DNA of 64,000 nt. It comes from Geothrix oryzisoli (GTDB lineage: Bacteria > Acidobacteriota > Holophagae > Holophagales > Holophagaceae). The notes beneath the pieces were generated by a model. The model was not told the DNA's origin and ran no database searches. It was given only the letters and a program-made list of their open reading frames with translations. Position numbers and translations under genes: made by a program. This document shows positions 25,689 to 34,502 of this stretch, piece after piece (the stretch's first letter is position 1; each line of letters begins with the position of its first letter). The stretch is taken from contig NZ_JAKZLB010000003.1 of the NCBI RefSeq assembly GCF_022808865.1, positions 67,875 to 131,874 of the forward strand, given 5' to 3'.

Positions 25689-26687
25689 TCAGCCGGGATA
25701 GCCGCCGGCCATCTTCAGTCCGGTCCACTCCGGCAGTCCCAGGGCCAGGTTCAGGTTCTGCACGGCCTGGGCGGCCATGCCCTTGCCCAGGTTGTCCAGG
25801 GCGACCATGACGGCGCCGTGGCCGTGCCGGGCCGCCACCCCGATGTCCGCGAAGGCGCTGCCCGTGGTGGCCGCCACGCGGGGCGATCCGTCCACGATCC
25901 GGACGAAGAAGCGGCCCCGATAGAAGGCTTCGAAGTGGGCCTTGAGCGCGGCCGCATCCATCCCCGCGGGCAGCGGGAACTGAGCCGTGGCGAAGATCCC
26001 CCGCACCATGGGCGCGCTCTGCGGCACGAAGCTGAGGGGCGCCTCCCAGCCCTCCGCGGCCAGGGTGCGCAGCACCTCGGCCTCGTGCTGGTGGCTCAGC
26101 ATCTTGTAGGCGCGGAAGTCGGTGGCCCGCGTCGGGTGGTGGGTGGTGTCGCTGGGCGCGGCGCCGGATCCGCTGGATCCCGTGGCGGCGGTGACGGCCA
26201 CGAAGGCGGGCTTCCACGCGGCCAGCGGCAGCAGGGCCAGCTGCAGGGCCGTGGCGAAGCAGCCGGGATTGGCGATGCGGGTCGCGCCCTTCATGCGCTC
26301 GGGCTTCCAGTCCACCAGCCCGTAGACCCAGGCGGGATCCAGCCGGAAGTCCGTGGAGAGGTCGATGACCGTGATCCGGCCGGCGAGGCCCAGGCGCGCC
26401 CACTCCGTCTGGCATTCCGGCCACAGCTTCGCCAGCTCGCCGTGCGGCAGGGCGGAGAACACCACGGGGAAGGCGCTGTCGGCCAGGGCGGCCCAATCCG
26501 GAGCGGCCTCGAAGGCGCCGTCCACCAGGCCCCGCAGGTTCGGGTGCTGGGCGTGGAAGGGCTTGCCCGCGTGGGTCCGCGCGGTGCCGCGCAGGGACTT
26601 CACTGCCGGATGGTTCGCGAGCCACCGCAGCAGCTCGCCTCCACCGTAGCCGGAAGCGCCGAGGATGACGACGTCGACCTTGCTCAT
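25689..26687 (-). CDS. argC: N-acetyl-gamma-glutamyl-phosphate reductase
   Basis: Third step of arginine synthesis: NADPH reduction of N-acylglutamyl phosphate to the semialdehyde. 332 residues. Nucleotide motif GASGYGGGELLRWLANHP is at the N-terminus and the catalytic Cys is in ANPGCFATALQLALLPL. The ATG at 26687 overlaps the stop of the P-loop gene by 4 bp (translational coupling). It is the last gene of the arginine operon. Confidence 0.95.
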   Translation of the reverse strand: MSKVDVVILGASGYGGGELLRWLANHPAVKSLRGTARTHAGKPFHAQHPNLRGLVDGAFEAAPDWAALADSAFPVVFSALPHGELAKLWPECQTEWARLGLAGRITVIDLSTDFRLDPAWVYGLVDWKPERMKGATRIANPGCFATALQLALLPLAAWKPAFVAVTAATGSSGSGAAPSDTTHHPTRATDFRAYKMLSHQHEAEVLRTLAAEGWEAPLSFVPQSAPMVRGIFATAQFPLPAGMDAAALKAHFEAFYRGRFFVRIVDGSPRVAATTGSAFADIGVAARHGHGAVMVALDNLGKGMAAQAVQNLNLALGLPEWTGLKMAGGYPG

Positions 26688-27736
26688 GCCCTGGCCGCGA
26701 TCTTGGATTCGACCAGTCCCAGCACGAACTTGCCGAGGGCCTCGGCGTCGGCCCGGGCGTTGCGGGCGGGGAGGCCCAGGGTGGCCACGAACCGCTCGCC
26801 CACGCGGTTGTCCGTGGCGGGGCCGGCCACCAGATCCGTCTGGATGCCGAAGGCGGATTTCAGGTACTGGACACCGCCCGCCGCGCCCACGGGATCGTTG
26901 GCGCAGAGGAGGAAGGCGCCGCCCAGGGCTTGCAGGTCCGGGTCCGCGAGGATGGCCTGGACGCCGTACTCGCCCATGATGCCGTCCCCGGTCTCCGCCA
27001 CGATGACGTCCACGCCGTGCGTGGCCAGCTCCGAGAAGATGATGCGCGACATGGTGGCGGCGCTGCCCGCGTCCGTGCAGACGCAGCCGGCGTCCGTGAA
27101 GTCCAGGGCGACTTCGGCGCCGTAGTCCCGCATGGCCAGGGCATCGCGCATGAGCGACACGCCCGTGAGCTTGCAGGCGCCCACGCGGTAGCCCGCGCGG
27201 CTGAGCTGGCGGATGGTGGCGCAGGCCGCGGCGGTCTTGCCCGCGTTCATGCAGGTGCCCGCCACATAGACCACGGGGCAGTGGGCGGAGAGGCCCGTGC
27301 CCTTGAGCGCGCCCATGCGGATGTGCGCCGGCTGGCCGGCCCGGGACTGGAACTCGGGGAACACCAGCACCTGGCCCAGCACTTCCAGCTCGAAGGGCTT
27401 GCCCACGTCCGGGTTGTGGGAGAGGCACTTGCCGAGGACGCCGCCCATGTTGAGGAGGTTCACCGTGTCGCCGGGCTTCAGGGACTCGGGCATGACGCCC
27501 TCATAGCCCTGGAGGGCGTTGCGGTGGCCCAGGGCGCCCACGAGGATGTCCCCGTCGTGCAGGGTGCTCATGCGCCCGTAGGGGTCCTCCAGCTGGTTGT
27601 AGGTGGTCTTCTCGCCCCGGATGCGGCAGGCGATGACCGAGCCCTCCTCCAGCAGGATCTCCGGCCCGAGGGTGAGGGTCCGGCTCAGCCGCAGGTTGCG
27701 GGTGACCGAGGCGAGCTTGTCGACGTGGATGCGCAT
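26684..27736 (-). CDS. P-loop NTPase of unknown function inside the arginine operon (possibly DUF1611-like)
   Basis: 350 residues. An N-terminal beta-rich domain (1-150, with HDGDILVGALGHRNALQGYEGVMP) precedes a P-loop domain with VAGTCMNAGKTAAA (Walker A, Lys167) and a BioD/CobB-like arrangement: GYRVGACKLTG, then VIVAETGDGIMGEYG and LLCANDPVGA. It resembles dethiobiotin-synthetase-type NTPases and perhaps DUF1611, but not closely enough for a firm name. It sits 14 bp after argG and overlaps argC by 4 bp, so it is a fixed member of the operon. A role in N-acyl-glutamate supply or its regulation is speculation. Confidence 0.85.
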   Translation of the reverse strand: MRIHVDKLASVTRNLRLSRTLTLGPEILLEEGSVIACRIRGEKTTYNQLEDPYGRMSTLHDGDILVGALGHRNALQGYEGVMPESLKPGDTVNLLNMGGVLGKCLSHNPDVGKPFELEVLGQVLVFPEFQSRAGQPAHIRMGALKGTGLSAHCPVVYVAGTCMNAGKTAAACATIRQLSRAGYRVGACKLTGVSLMRDALAMRDYGAEVALDFTDAGCVCTDAGSAATMSRIIFSELATHGVDVIVAETGDGIMGEYGVQAILADPDLQALGGAFLLCANDPVGAAGGVQYLKSAFGIQTDLVAGPATDNRVGERFVATLGLPARNARADAEALGKFVLGLVESKIAARA

Positions 27737-27750
27737 GGGGGACCTCGAAA

Positions 27751-28938
27751 TCAGTTCGACTTGGCCTTGAGGGTGAGGGTCTGCTGGACGCCGAAGACCT
27801 TCGCGAAGCCCGCCGCTTCGGCGCCGGTCCAGAGCTTGTTGGCTTCGCCGTAGGTGGCGATGCGGGGATCCATCAGGGAGTAGGGCGACTGGACGCCCTC
27901 CACCACGAAGGCCCGGGGGTGCAGGGTGAGGCGCACCTCGCCGGTCACGCGATCCTGGCTGGACGCCAGGAAGGCCTCCAGGTCCCGGGCCAGGGGATCG
28001 AAGAAGTGGCCCTCGTGGAGGAGCGAGCCGTAGAGGTTGCCGAGGCTCTCCTTCCAGAAGAGCTGCTTGCCGCTGAGCACCAGCTTCTCCAGCTCCCGGT
28101 GGGCGCCGATGAGCAGGTGCGCGGCCGGGGCCTCGAAGCCCACGCGGCCCTTGATGCCCAGGATGGTATCGCCCAGGTGCACGCCCCGGCCGAGGCCGTA
28201 GGGCCGGCCCACGGCATTGAGCTGGGCGACGAGGGTGACCGGATCCATGCTGTTGCCGTCCAGGGAGACGGGCACGCCCGCCTCGAAGCCGATGACCAGC
28301 GACTTGGGCGGCAGGCTGCCGATGACGCCACCGGGGAAGGCGGCCTCGGGCAGGGTGGTCCAGGGGTCGAGGGTCTCCCGGCCGCCCACGCTGGTGCCCC
28401 ACATGCCCTCGTTGATGGAGTAGTCCTTGGTCTTGGGGGGGAAGATCACGCCGCGGTCGGCGCAGTAGGCCATCTCCTCGGCCCGGGAGAGGGCCAGGTC
28501 CCGGATGGGCGTGAGGATCTGGAGGTCCGGCGCCAGGGCCCGGAAGGCCACATCGAAGCGCACCTGGTCGTTGCCGGCGCCGGTGGAGCCGTGGGCGATG
28601 GCGGCGGCGCCCATGTCCTTGGCCAGCTCCGCCACGGCCCGGGCCTGGCAGACGCGTTCGGCCGACACCGACAGCGGGTACATCTGGCCCCGCAGCACAT
28701 TGCCGTAGACCAGGTAGCGCAGGTAGCCGTCGAAGAGCCCGGCCCGGGCGTCCACCGTGGTGTGGCTCACGGCGCCCAGCTTGGGCGAGGCGGCCTCGAT
28801 GCGGGCCAGCTCCTCCGGCGAAAAGCCCCCCGTGTTCACCGTGACCGTGGCCACGTCGTAGCCCTGCTCCTTGAGGTAGAGCACGCAGAAGGAGGTGTCG
28901 AGGCCGCCCGAGAAGGCGAGAACGGCGAGCTGGCTCAT
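27751..28938 (-). CDS. argG: argininosuccinate synthase
   Basis: Joins citrulline and aspartate with ATP. 395 residues, normal for ArgG. The N-type ATP PPi motif is AFSGGLDTSFC at the N-terminus. AHGSTGAGNDQVRFD and DYSINEGMWG follow as in the family. It lies 40 bp downstream of argH in the arginine operon. Confidence 0.96.
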   Translation of the reverse strand: MSQLAVLAFSGGLDTSFCVLYLKEQGYDVATVTVNTGGFSPEELARIEAASPKLGAVSHTTVDARAGLFDGYLRYLVYGNVLRGQMYPLSVSAERVCQARAVAELAKDMGAAAIAHGSTGAGNDQVRFDVAFRALAPDLQILTPIRDLALSRAEEMAYCADRGVIFPPKTKDYSINEGMWGTSVGGRETLDPWTTLPEAAFPGGVIGSLPPKSLVIGFEAGVPVSLDGNSMDPVTLVAQLNAVGRPYGLGRGVHLGDTILGIKGRVGFEAPAAHLLIGAHRELEKLVLSGKQLFWKESLGNLYGSLLHEGHFFDPLARDLEAFLASSQDRVTGEVRLTLHPRAFVVEGVQSPYSLMDPRIATYGEANKLWTGAEAAGFAKVFGVQQTLTLKAKSN

Positions 28939-28978
28939 GGGAGACCTTTCAAGAGAGAAACATCAGGGGAGCCGTGCC

Positions 28979-30337
28979 TCAGTTCGCCCACAGCGCAGCC
29001 TCCGCCTGGGCATGGGCCTGCTGCCTGGCCTCGATCCAGCCGCGGGCGGCGGCGAGGTCGGCGGCGAGGGTGTCCAGGGCCAGGTTGCCGGCGCCGCCCA
29101 GGTGGGTGGCGGTGAGGGCCGCCCGGTCCGGGGCGAAGGTGCCGTCCTGGATCTGCTGGGCGACCTTGCGGTAGGCCTCGCGGAAGGGCATGCCGCCCTG
29201 CACGAGGACATAGGCCTGGTGGGCGGCGTAGAGCTCGTCGCTGGAGGCCGCGGCGGCCGCTTCGGCCTTCACCTGGAGGGCGGGCAGCAGGGGCCGCAGC
29301 ACGGTGAAGAGGTCGTCGGCATGCCGCAGGGCGGTGATCAGCGGCTGCTTCAGCAGCTGGAAGTCCCGGTGGTAGCTGGAGGGCAGGCCCGAGGCGACCT
29401 GCTCCACGAGGCCGGCGGCGCCGCGCAGCTCGCGGCAGCGGCCGCGCGCGAGCTCCACCACATCCGGATTCTTCTTCTGGGGCATGATGCTCGACCCGGT
29501 GGTGAAGGCATCCGGCAGCTTGAGGAAGCCGAACTCCTCGGTGCTGTAGAGCGAGACATCCCACAGGAACTTCTCCAGCACCCCGCCCACGGAGGCGGCC
29601 CACTGGAGTACGGCGGTCTCGTGGCGGCCCCGGCTGTTCTGCACGTCGATGGGGCTGCGCTGGACCTTCGAGAAGCCCAGTAGCTTCGCGGTGAGTTCCC
29701 GGTCGATGGGCAGGGGCACGCCGAAACCGGCGGCGGAGCCCAGCGGGCAGCGGTCCAGGCGGCCGTACACGCCCTGCAGGGCCTCCAGTTCCTCCAGCAG
29801 GCCTTCGGCGAAGGCCGTGGCCCAGAGGCCGAAGGTGCTGGGCATGGCGCGGCGCAGGTGGGTGTAGCCCGGCAGGGGCGTGTCCTGGTGCGCCTTGGCG
29901 AAGGCCAGGAAGCCCTCGGCCAGGTCCGCCACCCGCAGGCCCAGGACCACCAGGGCGTTGCGGAGGTAGAGGCGCAGGGCCAGGATCACCTGGTCGTTGC
30001 GCGAACGGCCCAGATGGATGCGGCCGCCCACGGGGCCCAGGTTCCGCATGAGGTCGGCCTCGATGGCGGTGTGGCCGTCCTCCATGTGGGGCGGGATGGG
30101 GAAGGCGCCCTGCTTGGCCAGATTGGCGATGCGCCGAAGGCCGCGGACGAGCGAGACGGCGTCCGCCTCGGGGATGAGGCCCGTGGCGGCCAGCATCCGG
30201 GCGTGGGCGGCGCTGCCCAGGGCGTCCCAGGCCAGGAGGGCCAGGTCGGTCTCGGGGTCTTCGCCCACGGTGAAGCGGTGGATGGCCGCGTCGAGCGGGA
30301 CATCCTTGGCCCAGAGGGTGGTGGCTTCAGGCCTCAT
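28979..30337 (-). CDS. argH: argininosuccinate lyase
   Basis: Last step of arginine synthesis: splits argininosuccinate to arginine and fumarate. 452 residues of the fumarase/aspartase superfamily. The signature loop is GSSIMPQKKNPD; GRSRNDQV and YTHLRRAMP are also present. The ATG at 30337 lies inside the end of argE (11 bp overlap), the start of the recognisable family sequence. Confidence 0.96.
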   Translation of the reverse strand: MRPEATTLWAKDVPLDAAIHRFTVGEDPETDLALLAWDALGSAAHARMLAATGLIPEADAVSLVRGLRRIANLAKQGAFPIPPHMEDGHTAIEADLMRNLGPVGGRIHLGRSRNDQVILALRLYLRNALVVLGLRVADLAEGFLAFAKAHQDTPLPGYTHLRRAMPSTFGLWATAFAEGLLEELEALQGVYGRLDRCPLGSAAGFGVPLPIDRELTAKLLGFSKVQRSPIDVQNSRGRHETAVLQWAASVGGVLEKFLWDVSLYSTEEFGFLKLPDAFTTGSSIMPQKKNPDVVELARGRCRELRGAAGLVEQVASGLPSSYHRDFQLLKQPLITALRHADDLFTVLRPLLPALQVKAEAAAAASSDELYAAHQAYVLVQGGMPFREAYRKVAQQIQDGTFAPDRAALTATHLGGAGNLALDTLAADLAAARGWIEARQQAHAQAEAALWAN

Positions 30338-31394
30338 GCGGCACCTGCATCTTGAAGAACGCGGGAACGAGCTTGGCATAGAAGTCCGCCCCCGCCTCGA
30401 GTTCCTGGATGGTCAGGTACTCGTTGGGGCTGTGGCTGCGGAAGGTGTCGCCGGGGCCCACCTTCACGGCCGGGATGCCGCCGAGGAAGGCCCAGTCCGA
30501 GGTGGTGCCCGAGCCCACGGGGCCCGCCTTCTTGGCGGCCTGGAGGGCGGCCCGGACGATGGCGTGGCCGGGATCCGTGCCTTTGGGGAGGTAGCGCTGG
30601 GAGTGGATGGCGACCTCGCTCTCCAGCTGCCGCTGGAAGTCGGCACACAGGGCGTCGTGGTCCTGGTCCGGGCCCGTGCGGAGGTCGATGAAGAACTCGC
30701 AGGCGTCCGGCACCTGGTTGCGGCGCAGGCCGCCGCTGATCTGCGTGACCTGGGCCTTCTGGCTGCCCAGGAGCGGGTGGGCCGGGAACTCCATGGCCGC
30801 GATCTTGGCGATGTCCCGGGCGGCCTTGTGGATGGCGTTCTCGGCGCCCAGCATCTGGGCATTGGCCACATGGCCGCTCTGGCCCCGGGCCGTGCACTTC
30901 AGCAGGAGCATGCCCCGCTGGGCCGCGCAGACGCGCAGGCCCGTGGGCTCGCCCACCACGGCGCCGTCCAGGGGGCCCAGCTGGTCGAGGATGGTGGCGA
31001 TGCCCTGGCCGCCGGTCTCCTCCTCGGCGGTGAGGGCCACGACGACTTCGCCGTCGAGGGGCTGCGAGACCAGGTCGAACGCGGCGAGAAGGATGGCGGT
31101 CACGCAGCCCTTGGCATCGTTGGCGCCCAGGCCCTGGAGCCGCGAGCCGTGCCAGACCGGCGTGAAGGGGTCGCCCTCCCAGCCGCTGCTGGGAGGTACG
31201 GTGTCCAGGTGGGAGTTGAGCAGGAGCCGCGGTCCACCCTTCTTCCCGAAGGTGAACCAGAGGTTGTGGCCCTGGCGCTGGACCTCGAAACCCTGGGCGG
31301 AGACGAGGTTCTGCACCAGGTCCGCGAGGGGGCCCTCTTCGCCGGACACGCTGGGCGTGCCGACCAGGAGCGTGAGCAGCTCGGCTGGGCTCAT
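30327..31394 (-). CDS. argE: N-acyl-ornithine/citrulline deacylase (ArgE-like, M20)
   Basis: 355 residues. M20 metal motifs: NSHLDTVP (His/Asp), GANDAKGC (bridging Asp), TAEEETGGQG (catalytic Glu pair) and GTTSDWAFL. Predicted to remove the N-acyl group so that citrulline or ornithine is released; with the N-acylornithine carbamoyltransferase in the same operon, N-acylcitrulline is the likelier substrate. Its ATG overlaps the argB stop (ATGA). No ArgJ recycling enzyme is present, so a linear pathway is implied. Confidence 0.88.
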   Translation of the reverse strand: MSPAELLTLLVGTPSVSGEEGPLADLVQNLVSAQGFEVQRQGHNLWFTFGKKGGPRLLLNSHLDTVPPSSGWEGDPFTPVWHGSRLQGLGANDAKGCVTAILLAAFDLVSQPLDGEVVVALTAEEETGGQGIATILDQLGPLDGAVVGEPTGLRVCAAQRGMLLLKCTARGQSGHVANAQMLGAENAIHKAARDIAKIAAMEFPAHPLLGSQKAQVTQISGGLRRNQVPDACEFFIDLRTGPDQDHDALCADFQRQLESEVAIHSQRYLPKGTDPGHAIVRAALQAAKKAGPVGSGTTSDWAFLGGIPAVKVGPGDTFRSHSPNEYLTIQELEAGADFYAKLVPAFFKMQVPHEA

Positions 31395-32317
31395 GGCTTG
31401 GTCCCTGCGGTGGGCGCGGCGGCGCCCGACACGATCATCGTCCCGCTGCCCTCATTGGTGAAGATCTCCGCCAGCAGGGCGTCGGGGGCGATGCCGCTCA
31501 CCAGGTGGGCGCTGAACACGCCGCCCTGGAGGGCCGCCCTCACCGCCGCCACCTTGGGGCGCATGCCGCCGCTGATGACGCCCTTGGCCTCGAAGGCGGC
31601 GAGCTCCTCCAGGGTGGCGTGGGGGATCAGCGAGGAGGACTTGGCCACATCCTTCAGCAGGCCCGGCACCGACAGCAGGAAGAACAGCTTCTCGGCGTGC
31701 AGGGCCTCGGCCAGGCTGGCGGCGATGGTGTCGGCATTGGTGTTGTAGATGGCGCCGTCCTCTCCGCCGGAGAGCGGCGCCACCACAGGCACGAAGCCGC
31801 CGTCCAGCAGGTGGCTCAGCACGTGGGGATCCACGGTGTCGATGTCGCCCACCAGGCCGAAATCCACCAGCTGGGGCTCGGTGGCGCCGTCCGGCACGAC
31901 GGGCACCGGCGGCCGCTTGGTGGCCTTGAGCAGGCCGGCGTCCAGCCCCGTGAGGCCCACGGCGGGCACGCCCGCGGCCTGCAGCTCCGCCAGCAGGTCC
32001 ATGTGCACCTGGCCCGCGAAGACCATCTTGGCGGCGTCCAGCACCTCGGGACTCGTCACCCGCCGCCCCGCCACCTTCTGCACAGGGATGTTCATGGCCT
32101 CGCAGACGGCGTCCAGCTCGGCACCGCCGCCATGCACCACCACCACCTTGATGGAGAAGGACCACAGCAGGGCGATCTGCTCGCAGAGGGCCTTGCGGAT
32201 CTTGGGCTCGGCGATGACTTCGCCGCCCACCTTCACCACGAAGGTCTTGCCGCGGAACAGGCGGACATACCGGGAGGCTTCCTTGAGGGCGGCGTAGGGA
32301 TTGGGGGAGAGCGGCAT
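31391..32317 (-). CDS. argB: acetylglutamate kinase (N-acylglutamate kinase)
   Basis: Phosphorylates N-acylglutamate. 308 residues of the amino acid kinase fold: FVVKVGGEVI, VVVVHGGGAELDAV, VAGRRVTSPEVLD, INADTIA-like TNADTIAASLAEAL and VISGGMRPKV. The ATG at 32317 has GGAG six bases upstream and is preferred to a start 10 codons earlier. Whether it prefers acetyl- or succinyl-glutamate cannot be read from sequence, but matters given the neighbouring carbamoyltransferase. Confidence 0.93.
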   Translation of the reverse strand: MPLSPNPYAALKEASRYVRLFRGKTFVVKVGGEVIAEPKIRKALCEQIALLWSFSIKVVVVHGGGAELDAVCEAMNIPVQKVAGRRVTSPEVLDAAKMVFAGQVHMDLLAELQAAGVPAVGLTGLDAGLLKATKRPPVPVVPDGATEPQLVDFGLVGDIDTVDPHVLSHLLDGGFVPVVAPLSGGEDGAIYNTNADTIAASLAEALHAEKLFFLLSVPGLLKDVAKSSSLIPHATLEELAAFEAKGVISGGMRPKVAAVRAALQGGVFSAHLVSGIAPDALLAEIFTNEGSGTMIVSGAAAPTAGTKP

Positions 32318-32343
32318 CAGTGACTCCAGGATCGGACGGAAGG

Positions 32344-33333
32344 TCAATCGTTCAGAAGGTGATCGATGGTGGCCCGCTGCACGTGGAAGCGGTTCTCGGC
32401 CTCGTCCACCACGCGGCTCCAGGGACCGTCGAGGACGCTGTCGTGGACCTCCAGGTTCCGGCGCACGGGGAGGCAGTGGGTGAAGATCGCCTCCTTGGCG
32501 GCCTTCTGCATGTGGGCGGCGGTGGGCATCCAGGCGCCCAGGTCGGCCATGGGCGCGGCCTCCAGGCCCGACGTCGTGGAGGGGCCCCAGGCCTTGGCGT
32601 AGACGGCCGCACTGCCCTCCAGGGCGGCATCCTGGTCCGTGGTGTAGACGACCTTCCCACCGGTGGCCGCCGCGTACTTCTCGGCCTCGGCCCGGACTTC
32701 CGGCGCCAGCTCGTAGCCCTTGGGGTGGGCCACGCGGATCTCCGCACCGCAGGCCGCGGCGGTCAGCAGGAAGGAGTTGGGCACGGCCTTGGGCAGGGGC
32801 TTCATGTGGGGCGCCCAGGTGAGGGTCACGGGCACCTTGGTGCTGCCATGGGCCTCCTGGATGGTGAGCAGGTCCGCCAGGCCCTGGTGGGGATGCTCCC
32901 GGGCGCTCTCCATGCTCAGCACGGGCACGGTGGAGAAGCGCCGGAAGGCGTTGATGACGGGATCCAGCTCATCGATGGCGTCCCCATCGCCGTGGGAGAA
33001 GGTCCGCACCGCCAGGGCGTCCACGTAGCGGCCCAGCACGGGCACGCCCTCGCGCACGTGCTCGGCGCGGTCCTGGTCCATCACGGCGCCGTCCCGGTCC
33101 TCCAGCTTCCAGGTGCCGGCGCCCACTTCGAGCACGATGGCGTGGCCGCCGTGGCGCAGCATGGCCGCCTCGAAGCTGGCCCGGGTGCGCAGGCTGGGGT
33201 TGAAGAAGACCATGCCCAGGATGCGGTCCGCGAAGATGGCGCCGGGGCGCTGCTTCTTCCAGGCGGCGGCCTTGGCCAGGATCTGCTGGACGCCCTCGGG
33301 GCCCAGGTCGGCGATGCGGGTGAAGTGCTTCAT
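32344..33333 (-). CDS. argF': N-acylornithine carbamoyltransferase (AOTCase/SOTCase family)
   Basis: 329 residues. The carbamoyl-phosphate motif is FFNPSLRTRASF; REHPHQGLADLLTIQE, TLTWAPHMKPLPKAVPNSF and HCLPVRR follow. The LTWAPH..PLP.AVPNS segment is the hallmark of acetyl/succinyl-ornithine carbamoyltransferases rather than ordinary ArgF. The discriminating position (Glu92 in the Xanthomonas acetyl enzyme, Pro90 in the Bacteroides succinyl enzyme, from memory) is Ala90 here (MDQDRAEH). The Lys that is carboxylated in Xanthomonas is Arg (HVQRA). Makes N-acylcitrulline from N-acylornithine. 14 bp downstream of argD. Confidence 0.92.
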   Translation of the reverse strand: MKHFTRIADLGPEGVQQILAKAAAWKKQRPGAIFADRILGMVFFNPSLRTRASFEAAMLRHGGHAIVLEVGAGTWKLEDRDGAVMDQDRAEHVREGVPVLGRYVDALAVRTFSHGDGDAIDELDPVINAFRRFSTVPVLSMESAREHPHQGLADLLTIQEAHGSTKVPVTLTWAPHMKPLPKAVPNSFLLTAAACGAEIRVAHPKGYELAPEVRAEAEKYAAATGGKVVYTTDQDAALEGSAAVYAKAWGPSTTSGLEAAPMADLGAWMPTAAHMQKAAKEAIFTHCLPVRRNLEVHDSVLDGPWSRVVDEAENRFHVQRATIDHLLND

Positions 33334-33347
33334 GTCGGCTCCCGGAG

Positions 33348-34490
33348 TCAGGGCTTGGCGAAGGCGTGGATGGCGGCGACGAGGGCGGTGAGGGCGGCGT
33401 CGCTGACATTGAGGGGCGGCATGAGGCGCAGCACCTGGGGATCGCCGGAGCCGCCCAGGAGGATGTGCTGCGCCATGAGGTGCTTCTTGAGGGCGGCGGC
33501 GTGGGGTGTGCGGAGGCCTAGGAGGAGGCCCTCGCCCTGGATGGCCTCGACGACCGATCCCTTCAATTCCTTCCGGAGTCGCGCCGCGGCTTCGGAAGCC
33601 TGTGTCATCAGCCCCTCCGATTCGATGACGTCCACCGTGGCGAGCAGGGCCGCGCAGGCCAGGGGGCCGCCGCCGAAGGTGCTGCCGAGGTCGCCGCCCT
33701 TGAGCTTCGAGGCCACGGCGGCGGTCATGAGCAGGGCGCCCATGGGCACGCCGGAGGCCAGGCCCTTGGCGGAGGTCATGAGGTCGGGCCGCACGCCGTA
33801 GAACTGGGAGGCGAAGGGCGTGCCCAGGCGGCCCATGCCCGTCTGGATCTCGTCGAAGATGAGCAGGGTGCCGGTGGCGTCGCACTTGGCGCGCAGGGCC
33901 TGGAACCACTCCTTCGAGGCGGTCTTGATGCCGGCCATGCTCTGGATGGGCTCGAGGATGACGCCGGCCACGCCCGAGAAGTCCGCCGCGTCGAGGGCCG
34001 CGAGGTCGCCGAAGGGCAGGCGCAGGCAGGGGGTGAGGCTGTCCGCGAAGGGCTGGGTGATCTTGGGATCGTCCGTCACGGAGAGGGCGAGCGTGGTCCG
34101 GCCGTGCCAGCCGCCCTCGAAGGCGCCGAGCGTCTTCCGGCCCGTGAGCAGCAGCGCCACCTTCAGGGCGTTCTCGTTGGCCTCGGCCCCGCTGTTGCAG
34201 AAGAAGACCGAGTCCATGCCGGAGAAGGCCGTGATCGTCGCGGCGGCGGCATCCCGCACGGGCAGGGCCGCGGCGGCGGAGTAGAAGAGCAGCGAGGCGG
34301 CCTGGTCCGCCACGGCCTTCACCACCTTGGGGTGGCTGTGGCCCGTGGCGCACACGCAGTGGCCCCCGTAGAAGTCCCACCAGGCCTGGCCGCGGTCGTC
34401 GAAGACCCGGTCGCCTTCGCCCTTCACCAACGGGAAGGGGTAGGGGGCGTAGGTGGGCAGCAGGGCGGGAACGGCGGGCGTGGAAGGCAT
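33348..34490 (-). CDS. argD: acetylornithine aminotransferase
   Basis: PLP-dependent class III aminotransferase that makes N-acylornithine from the semialdehyde and glutamate. 380 residues. NSGAEANENALK, IFDEIQTGMGRLG and the PLP-lysine motif TSAKGLASGVPMGA are present. The ATG at 34490 fits the family N-terminus and has AGGA seven bases upstream; the longer frame runs through the operator region. First gene of the eight-gene arginine operon. Confidence 0.95.
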   Translation of the reverse strand: MPSTPAVPALLPTYAPYPFPLVKGEGDRVFDDRGQAWWDFYGGHCVCATGHSHPKVVKAVADQAASLLFYSAAAALPVRDAAAATITAFSGMDSVFFCNSGAEANENALKVALLLTGRKTLGAFEGGWHGRTTLALSVTDDPKITQPFADSLTPCLRLPFGDLAALDAADFSGVAGVILEPIQSMAGIKTASKEWFQALRAKCDATGTLLIFDEIQTGMGRLGTPFASQFYGVRPDLMTSAKGLASGVPMGALLMTAAVASKLKGGDLGSTFGGGPLACAALLATVDVIESEGLMTQASEAAARLRKELKGSVVEAIQGEGLLLGLRTPHAAALKKHLMAQHILLGGSGDPQVLRLMPPLNVSDAALTALVAAIHAFAKP

Positions 34491-34502
34491 GCGGGAATCC
34501 TG

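Noticed and set aside
24156-27125. A 989-codon open frame on the plus strand over the M20 peptidase and argC region
   Set aside because: It is antisense to four well-supported genes. Its product is Gly/His/Ala/Arg-rich with no domain, typical of mirror frames in high-GC DNA.
32344-33333. Ordinary ornithine carbamoyltransferase (argF)
   Set aside because: The LTWAPH..PLP.AVPNS segment and HCLPVRR context belong to the N-acylornithine enzymes.
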